From: Chiua virens
Taxonomy: Eukaryota; Basidiomycota; Agaricomycetes; Boletales; Boletaceae
NCBI GenBank assembly: GCA_019787685.1
Contig: JAHNUO010000052.1
Coordinates: 41,001-105,000, forward strand
Direction of reading: 5' to 3'
Length of the DNA: 64,000 nucleotides
Shown here: positions 22,155-32,771 of the stretch, one piece after another
Numbering within the stretch: the stretch's first letter is position 1
Layout of the letters: each line of letters begins with the position of its first letter
Notes under the pieces: generated by a model
Told to the model about the DNA's origin: nothing
The model's database searches: none
Seen by the model: the letters and a program-made list of their open reading frames with translations, nothing else
Translations under genes and position numbers: made by a program

Positions 22155-25100
22155 TTGACACTGGTATCTTCCCATTCTTGTACCCATGTACTTGTAGCTG
22201 AGCTTTCGTCTCAATCTATGCAAATCCCTGTTAGGTTGAATGTTACCACTACCTCTCAAGATGTCGACACCCGTGCTCTTATTGACTCTGGAGCCGGGAT
22301 CAACTGCATCAACTGGCACTTCATCCAGAAACACAAGTTCCCAAAGGATCGCCTTCTGAAACATATCCTGGTGAGGAACATTGATGCTACAGCAAACAAA
22401 AATGATGATATCAAATTCACCACCACCCTCCAGATTGCTCTTGGCGGAGTACTCCAACGAATCAAGTTCCACATCATCCATTGTGGTTCTGAAAATGTAA
22501 TCCTCGGACTTCCCTGGCTTAAAGCAACCAATCCGATTATCAATTGGGTCGCCAAAACCATCACCATGTCCGCTCCAGAACCTGACCTTCCTCCCATCAC
22601 CACCGACAATCCCAAACACTCCGCCAAACTTGCCCATCCACCTCCAATCCAACCCATCTGCCATCTCGATGTCGATCCCATCTGGGACGGCAAACTATAT
22701 GACTACCTCGGCACCGAAACTGGGCATCGTTTCACTACCCAATCTGTGCAACACTCTGTCAACTGCGTTATGTGTGCAGGGCAACGCTTCGTTTAGACTA
22801 CTCAACCTGAGAAGCTCACCAATGCTACCGCCCTTGCGGCTGCAGCAAAGAAACCCAAGATCACCCTCCCTTTGGAATATTCGGAATTCGAATCCGTATT
22901 CGTGAAGGAACCCTTCAATCAGATGCCTCCCTCTAGGTCTTGCGACCATGAAATCCATCTGAAAGACACCTTTCAACTGAAGGTCAGAAAGGTCTACCCC
23001 TTATCCCCAATGAGCGCAAGGCCACTGACAACTTCATCGACGAACACCTTGCCAACGGCAAGATCCGCCCCTCGAACTCTCCACAAGCTTCCCCCTTCTT
23101 CTTTGTCAAAAAGAAGGATGGCAAACTTCGTCCTTGTCAAGATTATCGCTACGTCAATGAACATACCGTTCGTGACACCTACCCCCTTCCTCATATCTCC
23201 AACCTCATTGACAAACTACAGGACACCAAACTGTTCACCAAGTTTGATGTCCGATGGGGCTACAACAATGTTCGTATCAAGGACAGACACCAATGGAAAG
23301 CCGCTTTCATCACTCATCACAGCCTCTTTGAACCCACAGTCATGTTCTTTGGACTGACCAACTCACCCATGACGTTCCAATGCTTCATGAATGACTCCTT
23401 CCGTGATATGATCGCTGAAGGATGGCTTGTCATCTACATGGACAATCTCCTCATCTTCTCAGAAGACAAGGCCACCCACACTGAACGCACCACACGCGTC
23501 CTTGCTTGCATGAAGGAACTAGACCTTCACTTGAAACTTGAAAAATGCCACTTCGCTACCACCAAAGTAGAATACCTCAGCATGATCGCCCGACCAGGCG
23601 AACTCGCCATGGACCCTGTCAAAGTAGCCGGTATTGCAGACTGGCCTACTCCTACCAAGTTCAAGGATGTCTGATCATTCATGGGCTTCGCAAACTTCTA
23701 CCGTCGGTTTATCCCCGACTACTCGACCATCGCCCGACCTCTCATCAATCTGACAAAGAATGACACCCCTTGGACTTGGGGAACCCCCCAGATCACCGCC
23801 TTCGAACGCCTTAAGAAGGCCTTTACCTCCAACCTGGTACTCCGCTTCCCAGATACCTCTCGTCCCTTTGCCATCGCCATGGATGCCTCAAAATATGCAA
23901 CCGGCGGTGTACTCCTCCAGACCGATGAAAACAGTGACTGGAAACCCTGCTCCTACCTCTTGCAGTCCTCCAACACTGCAGAATGAAACTATGATATCTA
24001 TGACCGTGAACTCCTTGCCGTCATTAGATCCCTCAAAGCTTGGCGCCACCACCTCCGTGGAAGTGCACACCCAGTCACAGTCTTCTCGGACCACAAGAAC
24101 TTGACGTACTTTCGTCAACCCCAAAACTTGAACTGCCGACAAGCTCCTTGGCTCCTTGGCCTCGCTGACTTCGACCTTATGTTCTCCCATGTCCCCGGGA
24201 AACTCCTTGATGGTCCTGATGTGCTCTCCTGGCACCCTGACCACATCACCTCTGACTCGGACAATGAGAACGTCACACTCCTCCCTGATGACGTCTTTGT
24301 CAACCTCGTGACTTTGGACCTACAGTCTTTACTCACCAAATCCTCAGTCAACGACCCTTTGGTCTTAGACACCCTCAATGCCCTGGACGGCGGCCTCCTG
24401 TTGTTGTTCCACGCTTGCCTCTCTGACTGGAAATACGATGCTGGTGTCCTGACTTACCAGGGCTGCGTTTACATTCTGCCCAACTGGGAGCTTCGACAGC
24501 AGATTGTCGCTCATCACCATGATTCCCACTCTGCCAGTCACCCCGGTTTCTTGAAAACTTGTCAACTTGTGGCTGCCAAATTTTGGTGGCCTGGGCTTGC
24601 ATCCTTCGTCTGTTCCTACGTCACCAGTTGTGCCTCGTGTCAGCAACACAAGGTCAACACTCACCCGACCACTCCTCCGCTCTCTCCGATCCCCTCTGCT
24701 CTCTCTGATCCCCTCCACTCTCTCTGATCCCCTCTGCATGTTCCAGACCTTTCCAAAACGTTTCTGTGGATCTTATCATGGATCTTCCTGTCTCCACGGA
24801 GGGCTATGACTCTCTTATGGTCGTGGTCGACCATGGCCTTACAAAGGGGGTAATTCTTTGCCCCACTGTGAAAACCACCAACTCGGCAGGCATAGCCTGT
24901 CTCTTTTTCCACAAAGTTTACACCTGATTCGGCCTCTACGACAAAATCATCTCTGACTGTGGCCCGCAGTTCACTTCTGCATTTGCAAAAGAGCTCTCCC
25001 GGCTTATCAGATACCACCTTTCCCTCTCTACCGCCTATCATCCTCAATCTGACGGTGAGACAGAACGAGTCAACCAAGAAGTTGAGACCTATCTCCGCAT

Positions 25101-27477
25101 GTACTGCCAGAACAACCCGGAGAAATGGGCCGACTTACTCCCTATGGCCAAATTCGTGCATAACCACTGCCCCCACTCCATCACCGGCAAGTCGCCATTC
25201 TTCCTGATGATGGGATACGAACCCCGTCCTCTACCTGCTATCATCGCGGATACCAAACTCCCCGCCGTTGAGGAGCACCTCAAAACCCTCTCCGCCACTC
25301 ACGACGAAGCCCTTGCCGCTCACGAACTCACCCGCCAAGCTATGAAAGCTCGTTCCTTCTGAAAATTCAAACCCTTCTTGAAAGGAGATCAGGTTTGGTT
25401 GGAAGCCCGCAACTTGAAAAGGGAACTCATTTTCCCAAAACTCGCATCTTGCCAAGAAGGACCCTTCACCATCACAGAGGTCCTTTCTCCACTCACCTAC
25501 CAACTCCGCCTTCCCAAGACCTGGAAGATCCACCCAGTCTTCCATGCTTCCTTGTTATCGCCCTATTGCGAAACAGAAACCTACAGCCTGAACCTTCCGA
25601 AACTGCCACCTGACCTTATTGCTGGAGAAGAGGAATACAAAATAGAGCGGATCTTATGCCACACACGGAACCCACATAACCACAAGTTCCTGATCCGATG
25701 GAAAGGGTACTCCGCCTCTGATGACTCATGGGAACCCGAGTCCAACTTGGGAAACGCCAAGGACACAGTCGATGCTTATAAGCAGACCCATCCAAAGGAT
25801 TTCCCCTCCATCCGCTCCCTTTCCACCCAACCACCACCACAACCACCTCGCTTGCCGCTCAGACCCCCTCCACCCGTCTCTGTCAAAGCAATAATGACCT
25901 ACCGCTCTTGCTCGACCCCAGACTTTGAAAACGAAATCATCCACTCTGCCCCCATCTTCACCCCTACTGCATCCATCCCTCATCTCCCGCTTTCACCACC
26001 GGCGACCCCTGTCTCCAATGTCTCCACCCTCTCCACCAAGTCCTCCCTCACAGAGTCCACCTGACCCCCTTCTCCTGCTGTTTCAGCAGTTGCCTCCGCA
26101 GGATGGGGAGCTCCTTCTCAATGGCCTGTTCCTTCTGAGCGCCCTAGTCGCGTTCATTCTGTTGGAATATGTATAAACTGTTCTGACCATTCCAGGTAGT
26201 TCCCGTGTTTCTGAGGCTTTCGCTTCCGGAAGTTCCGAGGTTCCCATGCTCTGGAAGTACTGGAACGACTATAGACTTATTGTAGTACCTTAGCACTACA
26301 ATACAATTAGTTACAATCATCAATGCAGTACCATTACTCCTCACTACAGGTACAGCATAGCATTACAGTAGATATATAAACATGTTCTACTGTACATACA
26401 GAATAACAATCTTCTCTCTCTCCATCCTCCACAATATCGTCTTGAGCTTCACTATCAGGTAAGTTACCAGAGCAGTGACTCTGCCCTCGGGACAACTGGG
26501 TCCTATGGATCCAGTCTGTTCTAACACATTCTCCTCTCCAGGCGGTAGACCTCCCCTACCATTCCCACACCATCCGTTCTTCCTCTTCGACCCCAGAGTA
26601 CTTTCACCACATGTGCGAACTCATCCTAGACCCCGCGATGGCCTTTCCCATCGAGCATCACCTAGACCTGAACTCCCCCTTGAACGCCCTCTACTTGGCA
26701 TATCTCCAATGCAAACACCTTACCTTCGTCCAATCCGACCTACTTGGTCGTGATCGTCACTCCCACCTCCTCTCCACGGTTACCGGACAAATCCACAACT
26801 GCATCTGTGCTTACATTGAACACGTTCTCCATCAGATGCAGATAGGTGAATTTCTAGAGGATCTCCACCACTACCAAGTGGACCTATCCCACCGTATGAC
26901 TCCTCCCACACACCCGTCCTCGACCCCATCCACCTCCTCTGCTCCCTTTACTAAGGAAGAGATGATCGCTTGTAACCACACCAAGGCCGAACTGATGTTT
27001 TGGACCAGTCAGGTATCCCTCCCCGACGATCACCCCAGATGGCATGAAGCCTGCTTCAAATGCCGAAAACTTGGCCACATCCGTACCAAATGCAGTATGT
27101 ACCAATGCCCCATCTGTCTCACCTGGGCCCCCAGCCACATCCAATCCTGCTGCCCTGGACAACCTCCTAGGATACACACTCACATTCCCCTTGCCAACCG
27201 GCTTACTCCCATGGCCACTGGGGCTACTTGGAGAAGGCGATCCCCTCGCCCTGCCATCTCGTCCACATCGTCCTCTTTGACGAACTCATCTGCATCGTCT
27301 TGCCGCAACGGCCACTCCGCACTCCCTGTACTCCCACCTCAACAAGCCCGCCGCCATGTGCAACAATGTTCCGCGTCTCCTGATCAATGCTTGGCATCCC
27401 CATGTGATGACCCTATCGACAGTGAGGGCTACACCAATATCACCGGCAGTCCTGTCTGTGATGCGTTTGATTTCTAG
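22155..27477 (+). pseudogene. B1 pol: protease, RT, RNase H, integrase, chromodomain, zinc-knuckle tail
   Basis: Domains in order: protease (LIDSGAGINCIN, ILGLPWL); RT (KKKDGKLRPCQDYRYVN, FDVRWGYNNVRI, YMDNLLIF where the catalytic box is normally YMDD); RNase H (IAMDASKYATGGVL, YDRELLAVI); integrase HHCC and core (ISDCGPQFTS, DGETERVNQEV); chromodomain (EYKIERIL, FLIRWKGYSASDDSWEPESN, 25630-25770). After a TGA at 26062 the same frame continues, across the solo copia LTR, into an extension ending at 27477 with a second CCHC knuckle (CFKCRKLGHIRTKC) and a following CPIC...CC cluster. Stops: 22794, 23672, 23984, 24725, about 24925, 25360 and 26062; one frameshift near 23000. Confidence 0.9.
26160..26526 (+). 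repeat. solo copia LTR (LTR-G) inside B1
   Basis: 367 bp, TGTTGGAATATG to TCTGTTCTAACA, with a perfect 5-bp duplication CATTC (26155-26159 and 26527-26531). Near-identical to the copia 3' LTR at 30924-31262. It shows that copia was active after B1 inserted. Confidence 0.95.
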
Positions 27478-27519
27478 TGATGATCTTCACTTGGTGCTTT
27501 GATCGTACTTCAGGGGTAA

Positions 27520-28465
27520 TGTTATGATTTCTTTCTTTTGCTTCACTTGTACTACTTCACTCCACTCAATACCTAGGTATCCTTGTACGTTCATCCATAC
27601 TTGTTCTTCTTTCACCTTTGTAACTCCGCACCAGCTTTACCCAAGTGCTTACTCATTTCTTTCCCATCATCATCCGATGGCTTTGCATTTGTCATTTCAT
27701 CTTTGTCATTGTCCGCTGCCTTCGCATCATACGATTTACCCTTTTGGATATTGTGCACTCCCCTTTTGGCCTTTCACCCTTCCGCTCTTCTGGCCTCCCT
27801 CTTTTAGTTACTTGGTCCATGCACGATTCTCGTAGTATAAATACCTTGCAGTGATACTCATGTACACCAGTCTTGATCTCCGCAATCTAGCTGAGTATCA
27901 CTGCTCCACTTGGATACTTCCTTGTGACCACTTGACCAGGGACTTCTCTCATTGTCCCTTGACCACACTCAGACTCAACATAGTCAACACCCTCAACCCT
28001 CGACCGTCCCTTGGGCATAGATTCCCAACTGGACAACTGTCAGCAACGCCTGAGTTTTCACTCATCTCTCTGGTAGCAATCCACTGACCAGAAACCCTCG
28101 TTCGACTCCATCAGTGGAACAGCCTTCACACTGTTGAAAGTTTGGGCTTGCCACATGAGCAAATCAATGTCTAGGCTCACAAAAACTATCTCAATTGGCT
28201 TCATTTGATGGAAATTTTACCTTGTGAAATTTTGAGAAGAAGTTTAGAGGCAGGATTTTTTTTCAAAAATCTGTCCAGTTCTAGACAGTTGGGAACCTTT
28301 CTGTCGAAAACTGTCCAGAGTTGTCCAGCACTGTCCAGATAATGGTTGGTTTGCTGATGTCTTCAGTGCACCATGTATCAAGTGGTGGTTGTTTGAGTTA
28401 TCGCAGCCACTTGGTACTTGGCACTTTTGCGGCTATGCTAGGTCCTACCCAGAACTATTGTAACA
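27520..28465 (+). repeat. 3' LTR of B1, carrying a MITE
   Basis: 946 bp, of which 253 bp are MITE copy 3 and its duplication, leaving 693 bp against 733 bp for the 5' LTR. Starts TGTTATGATTTC, ends CTATTGTAACA. Confidence 0.93.
28109..28359 (+). mobile_element. MITE-like element, copy 3
   Basis: 251 bp, CATCAG to CTGATG, with TC duplication at 28107-28108 and 28360-28361. The other LTR-B copies, for example near 20460, show the uninserted sequence. Confidence 0.9.
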
Positions 28466-30862
28466 CCATTGGCCCGATTAAATTGGAAAACCCCTTATGA
28501 ATTGCTCACTGGACAGAAACCCTCAATCTCACACTTACGTGTTTTTGCATGTGGTGCCTATGTGCATCTTCCCAATGAGATTAGAATGGGCAAACTACAG
28601 CCCAAATCACAGTTGATGATCTACCTTGGTGTATTAGCAGGAAGTGAATCCAATTGGATTTTCATGCGTCCTAGCAATGCAATATTCACTTCTGCTCATA
28701 CCATTTTTAATGAGAACCTGTTTCCTCATTGTCCAGGGGCTCAGCCTCACAGGCCGGTAAGCAGCGCACCATGCAACCCACCTCCTCATCATGACCATCA
28801 CTCTGAACCAGAGAATTTCTCCTCTGATGAGTCTGATGCACCTCAATGTGCTCCTCATCATCCTGTCATACAAGCAAAAATACCAATGCAACCAGAATGA
28901 CCGGAAACACCAGAAGCACCGGAAGCACCGGAACACTTGCAAGAAACACCACCACCCCCAGTGACCCCTCCTCGTGCTCCTAGACTGCCTCCAGCAGCCC
29001 CTCCAGCTTTACCATGTCGCAATGAAAGGATTAAAAACCCTCCTAGATGACCTGGGAATGTGTATGGAGAACAGAGACACCCTTTGAAACAATTCAAAGC
29101 AATTGAGAGAGAATCATGCTGGAAGGAGATAATTGGTAAATCATCAAGTACTCCACATGAACCTGTAACACCAGACATCCCTGGTGGCCTCCCACCCTCA
29201 CCAACTCCATCAGAAGATGATGTAGAACGCCTGACCAGGGAAGGGGGAGATGCTTTATTGCATTATCTATGTGCTCATGCAGTTCCACTTGGAAACTCTG
29301 GAATGACCAAAGTCAACTATAGAGACTGGTCATACCATGACATACTTAAGCTCCCTCACCAAGAGCAAAAGCTCTGGCATAAAGCTTGTGAGGAAGAGCT
29401 ACAAATTATGGAAGATTGCAAAGTCTTTGAAGTCACAGACCATCCACCCAACCAAAAGGTTATAAAAAATAGATGGGTGTTTGATGTCAAATCAGATGGT
29501 TGCAAGAAAGCCTGCCTAGTTGCCAAAGGCTTCTCACAGGTGGAAGGGCTTGACTTTGATGAAATCTTCAGCCCAGTTGTATGCTTTGAGACAGTGTGAT
29601 GCATGCTCGCTCTATCTGCTCTCAATGATTGGCACATATCAGGACTTGATGTTTGATCTGCCTACCTATATGGAATACTAGAAGAGGAACTCTACATGGA
29701 GTGTCCTGAAGGGTTTGTGCCTCCCAACTCAAAAGGCAAAGTCCTCTGACTACTCCGAGCCATCTATGGCTTAAAACAGGCAGGTTTAGCCTGGTGGAGA
29801 TCTTTAGATCAGTCGATACAGGCACTAGGCTTCAAGTGACTTAGAACAGATGCTGGCCTCTTTATCTATCGCAATGGAAAAGATATTGTCCTAGTGATTA
29901 TCTACATAGATGACACCCTCTTCTGCAGACCCAGTAAAGCTTTAGTAGATAAGCTAAAGGCCACATTCATGAAGAAGTGGGAATGCCGTGATCTGGGTGA
30001 AACACATGAATTCCTCAGAATGAATATACATCGAGAAGGACATAGGATCCTCATAGACCAAGTCTCATACCTCAACAAAGTGCTTGAGCGCTTGAGCATG
30101 ACAAATGCCAAGCCTGCTCATACTCCTTTACCGCAGGGATATTATCCAGCAAAGAATGATGCCTCTGTCAATCTAGAGTTGCAGACGCGCTTCCAGACAG
30201 TGATAGGCTCATTAATATATCTTATGATTGGCACACGACCGGATATTGCCTATGCTGTAATGCAATTGGCTAGACAATCTGCAAATCCCTCACAGGAGCA
30301 CCTTGATAAGGCCTTGTATATATGCCGTTACTTAGCTGGCACTTGTGATTATTCACTTGTGTTTGATGGATCTTCTGGCAAAGGGATTATTGCCTTCACT
30401 GATTCTGACTGGGGTCAAGATAAGATTACCGGTCACTCCCAGACTGGCTTTTACATGAAGCTAGCAAATGGTGTTTTCCTCTGGAATTCACACCTGCAGA
30501 AAACCATAGCCCTCTCTTCTACAGAAGCTGAGTACATGGCTTTGAGTGATTGTTCTCGCCAGGCTGTATGGATTTTTCAAATGATAGAAGAACTCGGATA
30601 TGATCTAAAACCAATCCCGATCTGTGGTGACAATCAGGGATCACTATTTATAGCTCAGAACCCAGTCACTAAAAAGCATTCCAAACACATCCACATCTGC
30701 TACCATTTTGTACGAGATGCTGTGATGGTTTACAAACAAGTAGAGCTACTTTATGTCCCTGGAGATGACAATCCAGCAGATATGTTCACTAAAAACCTTG
30801 GACATGTCAAGTTCGAGAAGTTTTGCTCCTTACTTGGTTTGGAATTTTACGCGCCAGCCTAA
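28466..30862 (+). pseudogene. copia pol, 3' part: integrase C-terminus, RT, RNase H
   Basis: Resumes the copia frame after B1: TPYELLTGQKPSISHLRVFG-like block (here HLRVFACGAYVHLP), a Pro/Glu-rich linker near 28890-29020, then RT (WHKACEEELQIMEDCKVFEV, KNRWVFDVKSDG, LVAKGFSQVEGLDF, AIYGLKQAG, IIYIDDTLF with intact YIDD) and RNase H (AFTDSDWGQD, SSTEAEYMAL, GDNQGSLFIAQNP, PADMFTK). Stops, mostly TGA, fall at 28898, 29046, 29597 and several times in 29600-29850. The last 322 codons (29894-30862) are open. Confidence 0.93.
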
Positions 30863-30923
30863 CAGCTTGTGTGAAAGTCCTTTCTTATGCCTGAAGTGTC
30901 TGTGTACACAAGGCAAGGGGGAG

Positions 30924-31262
30924 TGTTGGAATATGTATAATCTGTTCTGACCATTCCGGGTAGTTCCCACACTTCCGAGGCTTCTGCTTCCAGAAGTTCC
31001 GAGGTTCCTGTGCTCCAGAAGTACTGGAACAACTATAGACTTATTGTAGTACATTAGGCACTACAATACAATTAGTTACAATCATTAATACAGTACCATT
31101 ACAGTAGATATATAAACATGTTCTACTGTATATACAGAATAACAATCTTCTCTCTCTCCATCCTCCACAATATCGTCTTGAGCTTCACCATCAGGTAAGT
31201 CACCAGAGTAGTGACTCTGCCCTTGGGACAACTGGGTCCTACGGATCTGGTCTGTTCTAACA
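30924..31262 (+). repeat. copia 3' LTR (LTR-G)
   Basis: 339 bp, TGTTGGAATATG to TGTTCTAACA, preceded by the purine tract AAGGCAAGGGGGAG. TATATAA lies near 31108. No matching 5' LTR or duplication partner (next bases GCAAG) was found at the other end. Confidence 0.93.
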
Positions 31263-31290
31263 GCAAGGTCTTTCCGATGGTGCAGAGTGA

Positions 31291-31987
31291 TGTAGGAGTC
31301 AATGACCCCTTGAGGTGATAAACCCATATTCCCGGTTTGTTTACAGGATGCCCAGACTGCTCATATTGATTATTCTATCCATCTGTTGCAGTCCCGTGTC
31401 CATCCGAGTGGATCTAACCCATATTCATATGTTTTGTTTTTTGTTCCTACATGTTTTCATGCAAGGTGACCGAATTGGGTTGCTCGATTGGGATCGCACA
31501 ATGCACACTAATCAACTCTCTTTTGTCCAATTTCCATTTTATTTTGTACCTTCTTAGATCATGGATCAAACATTATCCCACCTTGACAGAACATTGTTTT
31601 CCTTTTCATGGGTCGATCTCCATGAGAGACAGCTGTGTATATGTATGCTTTCCTTATTTATTTGATACTTTATCCGCTGTAAAAGTCCTGGGAATACCTG
31701 AACTATAAAATTTGTGTTTGTAAATAAAAATTTCATCTTTCAATCCCCGTTTCTCTTGCATTCTAAGTCGCCTTGTCCATTTAACTATCTTTTCTATCCG
31801 CTCTTACTCATACTCGATCACTGTTGTGCTCGAGTCTCTGCCTTGTCACTGAACTATCTGACTGTCCGCGTTTTGGCCAGTTTTGTCGATTCTCGTACGG
31901 CTTCACCTGGGAATGCATGTGGATTGCTTTCAAAGCTCTTGTCAATGCCTTGACACTTCATCTCCAACCTCAGAACCCCTTGGGATG
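31291..31987 (+). repeat. LTR-C, plus strand, 3'-truncated
   Basis: Starts TGTAGGAGTCAATG. It lacks an internal stretch of about 105 bp (near 31558) that other copies have, and its last part of about 80 bp. It abuts an inverted LTR-C, forming a large hairpin-capable structure. Confidence 0.87.
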
Positions 31988-32612
31988 AGAGTACGAGTAA
32001 GAGTGGATAGAAAAGATAGTTAAACGGATGAGGTGACTTAGAATGCAAGAGAAACAGGGATTGAAAGATGAAATTTTTATTTATGAACACAAATTTTATA
32101 GTCTCAGGTATTCCCAGGACTTTTACAGCGGATAAAGTATCAAATAAATAAGGAAAGCATACATATACACAGCCGTCTCTCATGGAGATCGACCCGTGAA
32201 AAGGAAAACAATGTTCTGTCAAGGTGGGATAATGTTTGATCCATGAGTCAATGGACTACCTTTAAAATGTTGTACGACCTGACTATCCATACCTTATAAC
32301 CAATTGGATATGTGTCGATAACACGGAACCGTCTGAAAAGAATCTAAGAAGGTACAAAATAAAATGGAAATTGGACAAAAGAGAGTTGATTAGTGTGCAT
32401 TGTGCGATCCCAATCGAGCAACCCAATTCGGTCACCTTGCATGAAAACATGTAGGAACAAAAAACAAAACATATGAATATGGGTTAGATCCACTCGGATG
32501 GACACGGGACTGCAACAGATGGATAGAACAATCAATATGAGCAGTCTGGGCATCCTGTAAACAAACCGGGAATATGGGTTTATCACCTCAAGGGGTCATT
32601 GACTCCTACACC
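31988..32612 (-). repeat. LTR-C, minus strand, probable 3' LTR of element D
   Basis: Inverted copy ending CTCCTACA at 32612, so its U3 start faces the D body, as a 3' LTR of a minus-strand element should. It lacks the R/U5 end of about 240 bp. It keeps the stretch deleted in the neighbouring plus copy. Confidence 0.8.
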
Positions 32613-32633
32613 CAACAAGGACTTGAATACTGA

Positions 32634-32655
32634 CTGTCCTCAGTCAGTCACGTGA
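32634..32655 (+). promoter_or_regulatory. conserved CACGTG block upstream of the antisense gene in D
   Basis: Contains CTCAGTCAGTCACGTGA; the E-box CACGTG is at 32649-32654, 118 bases before the ATG. The same block occurs in A1 (37934-37955) and A2 (50463-50484, one change). It is the best conserved stretch of these leaders and a candidate promoter element for the antisense genes. Confidence 0.6.
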
Positions 32656-32771
32656 CACCTTCAAACACTGACCTTGAACCGGTGACTGGGATCAGCCATG
32701 CATTAAAGCCTTGCATTGGCTGTCCGCTCTTTCGACAAGTTTCCTCTCCTCCTGATTTGCTACTCATCACC

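Larger units (their letters stand above)
19839..28465 (+). mobile_element. full-length Ty3 chromovirus B1 (Tf1/sushi-like)
   Basis: 8.6 kb between perfect 5-bp duplications CCATT (19834-19838 and 28466-28470). 5' LTR 19839-20571, gag, pol with chromodomain, purine run CAGGGG near the 3' LTR, 3' LTR 27520-28465. It contains later insertions: MITE copy 2 (gag), MITE copy 3 (3' LTR) and a solo copia LTR (26160-26526). The primer site is self-complementary to the transcript 5' end (see the regulatory entry). Coding frames carry several TGA stops and a frameshift, so it is inactive. Confidence 0.95.

Noticed and set aside
30965..31030. heat-shock elements in the copia LTR
   Set aside because: TTCnnGAA dimers occur but the third unit is out of phase; the motif is too weak without expression data.
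31315..31557. 80-codon frame repeated in LTR-C copies
   Set aside because: Same reasoning: an LTR-internal frame without an ATG start, explained by repeat identity.
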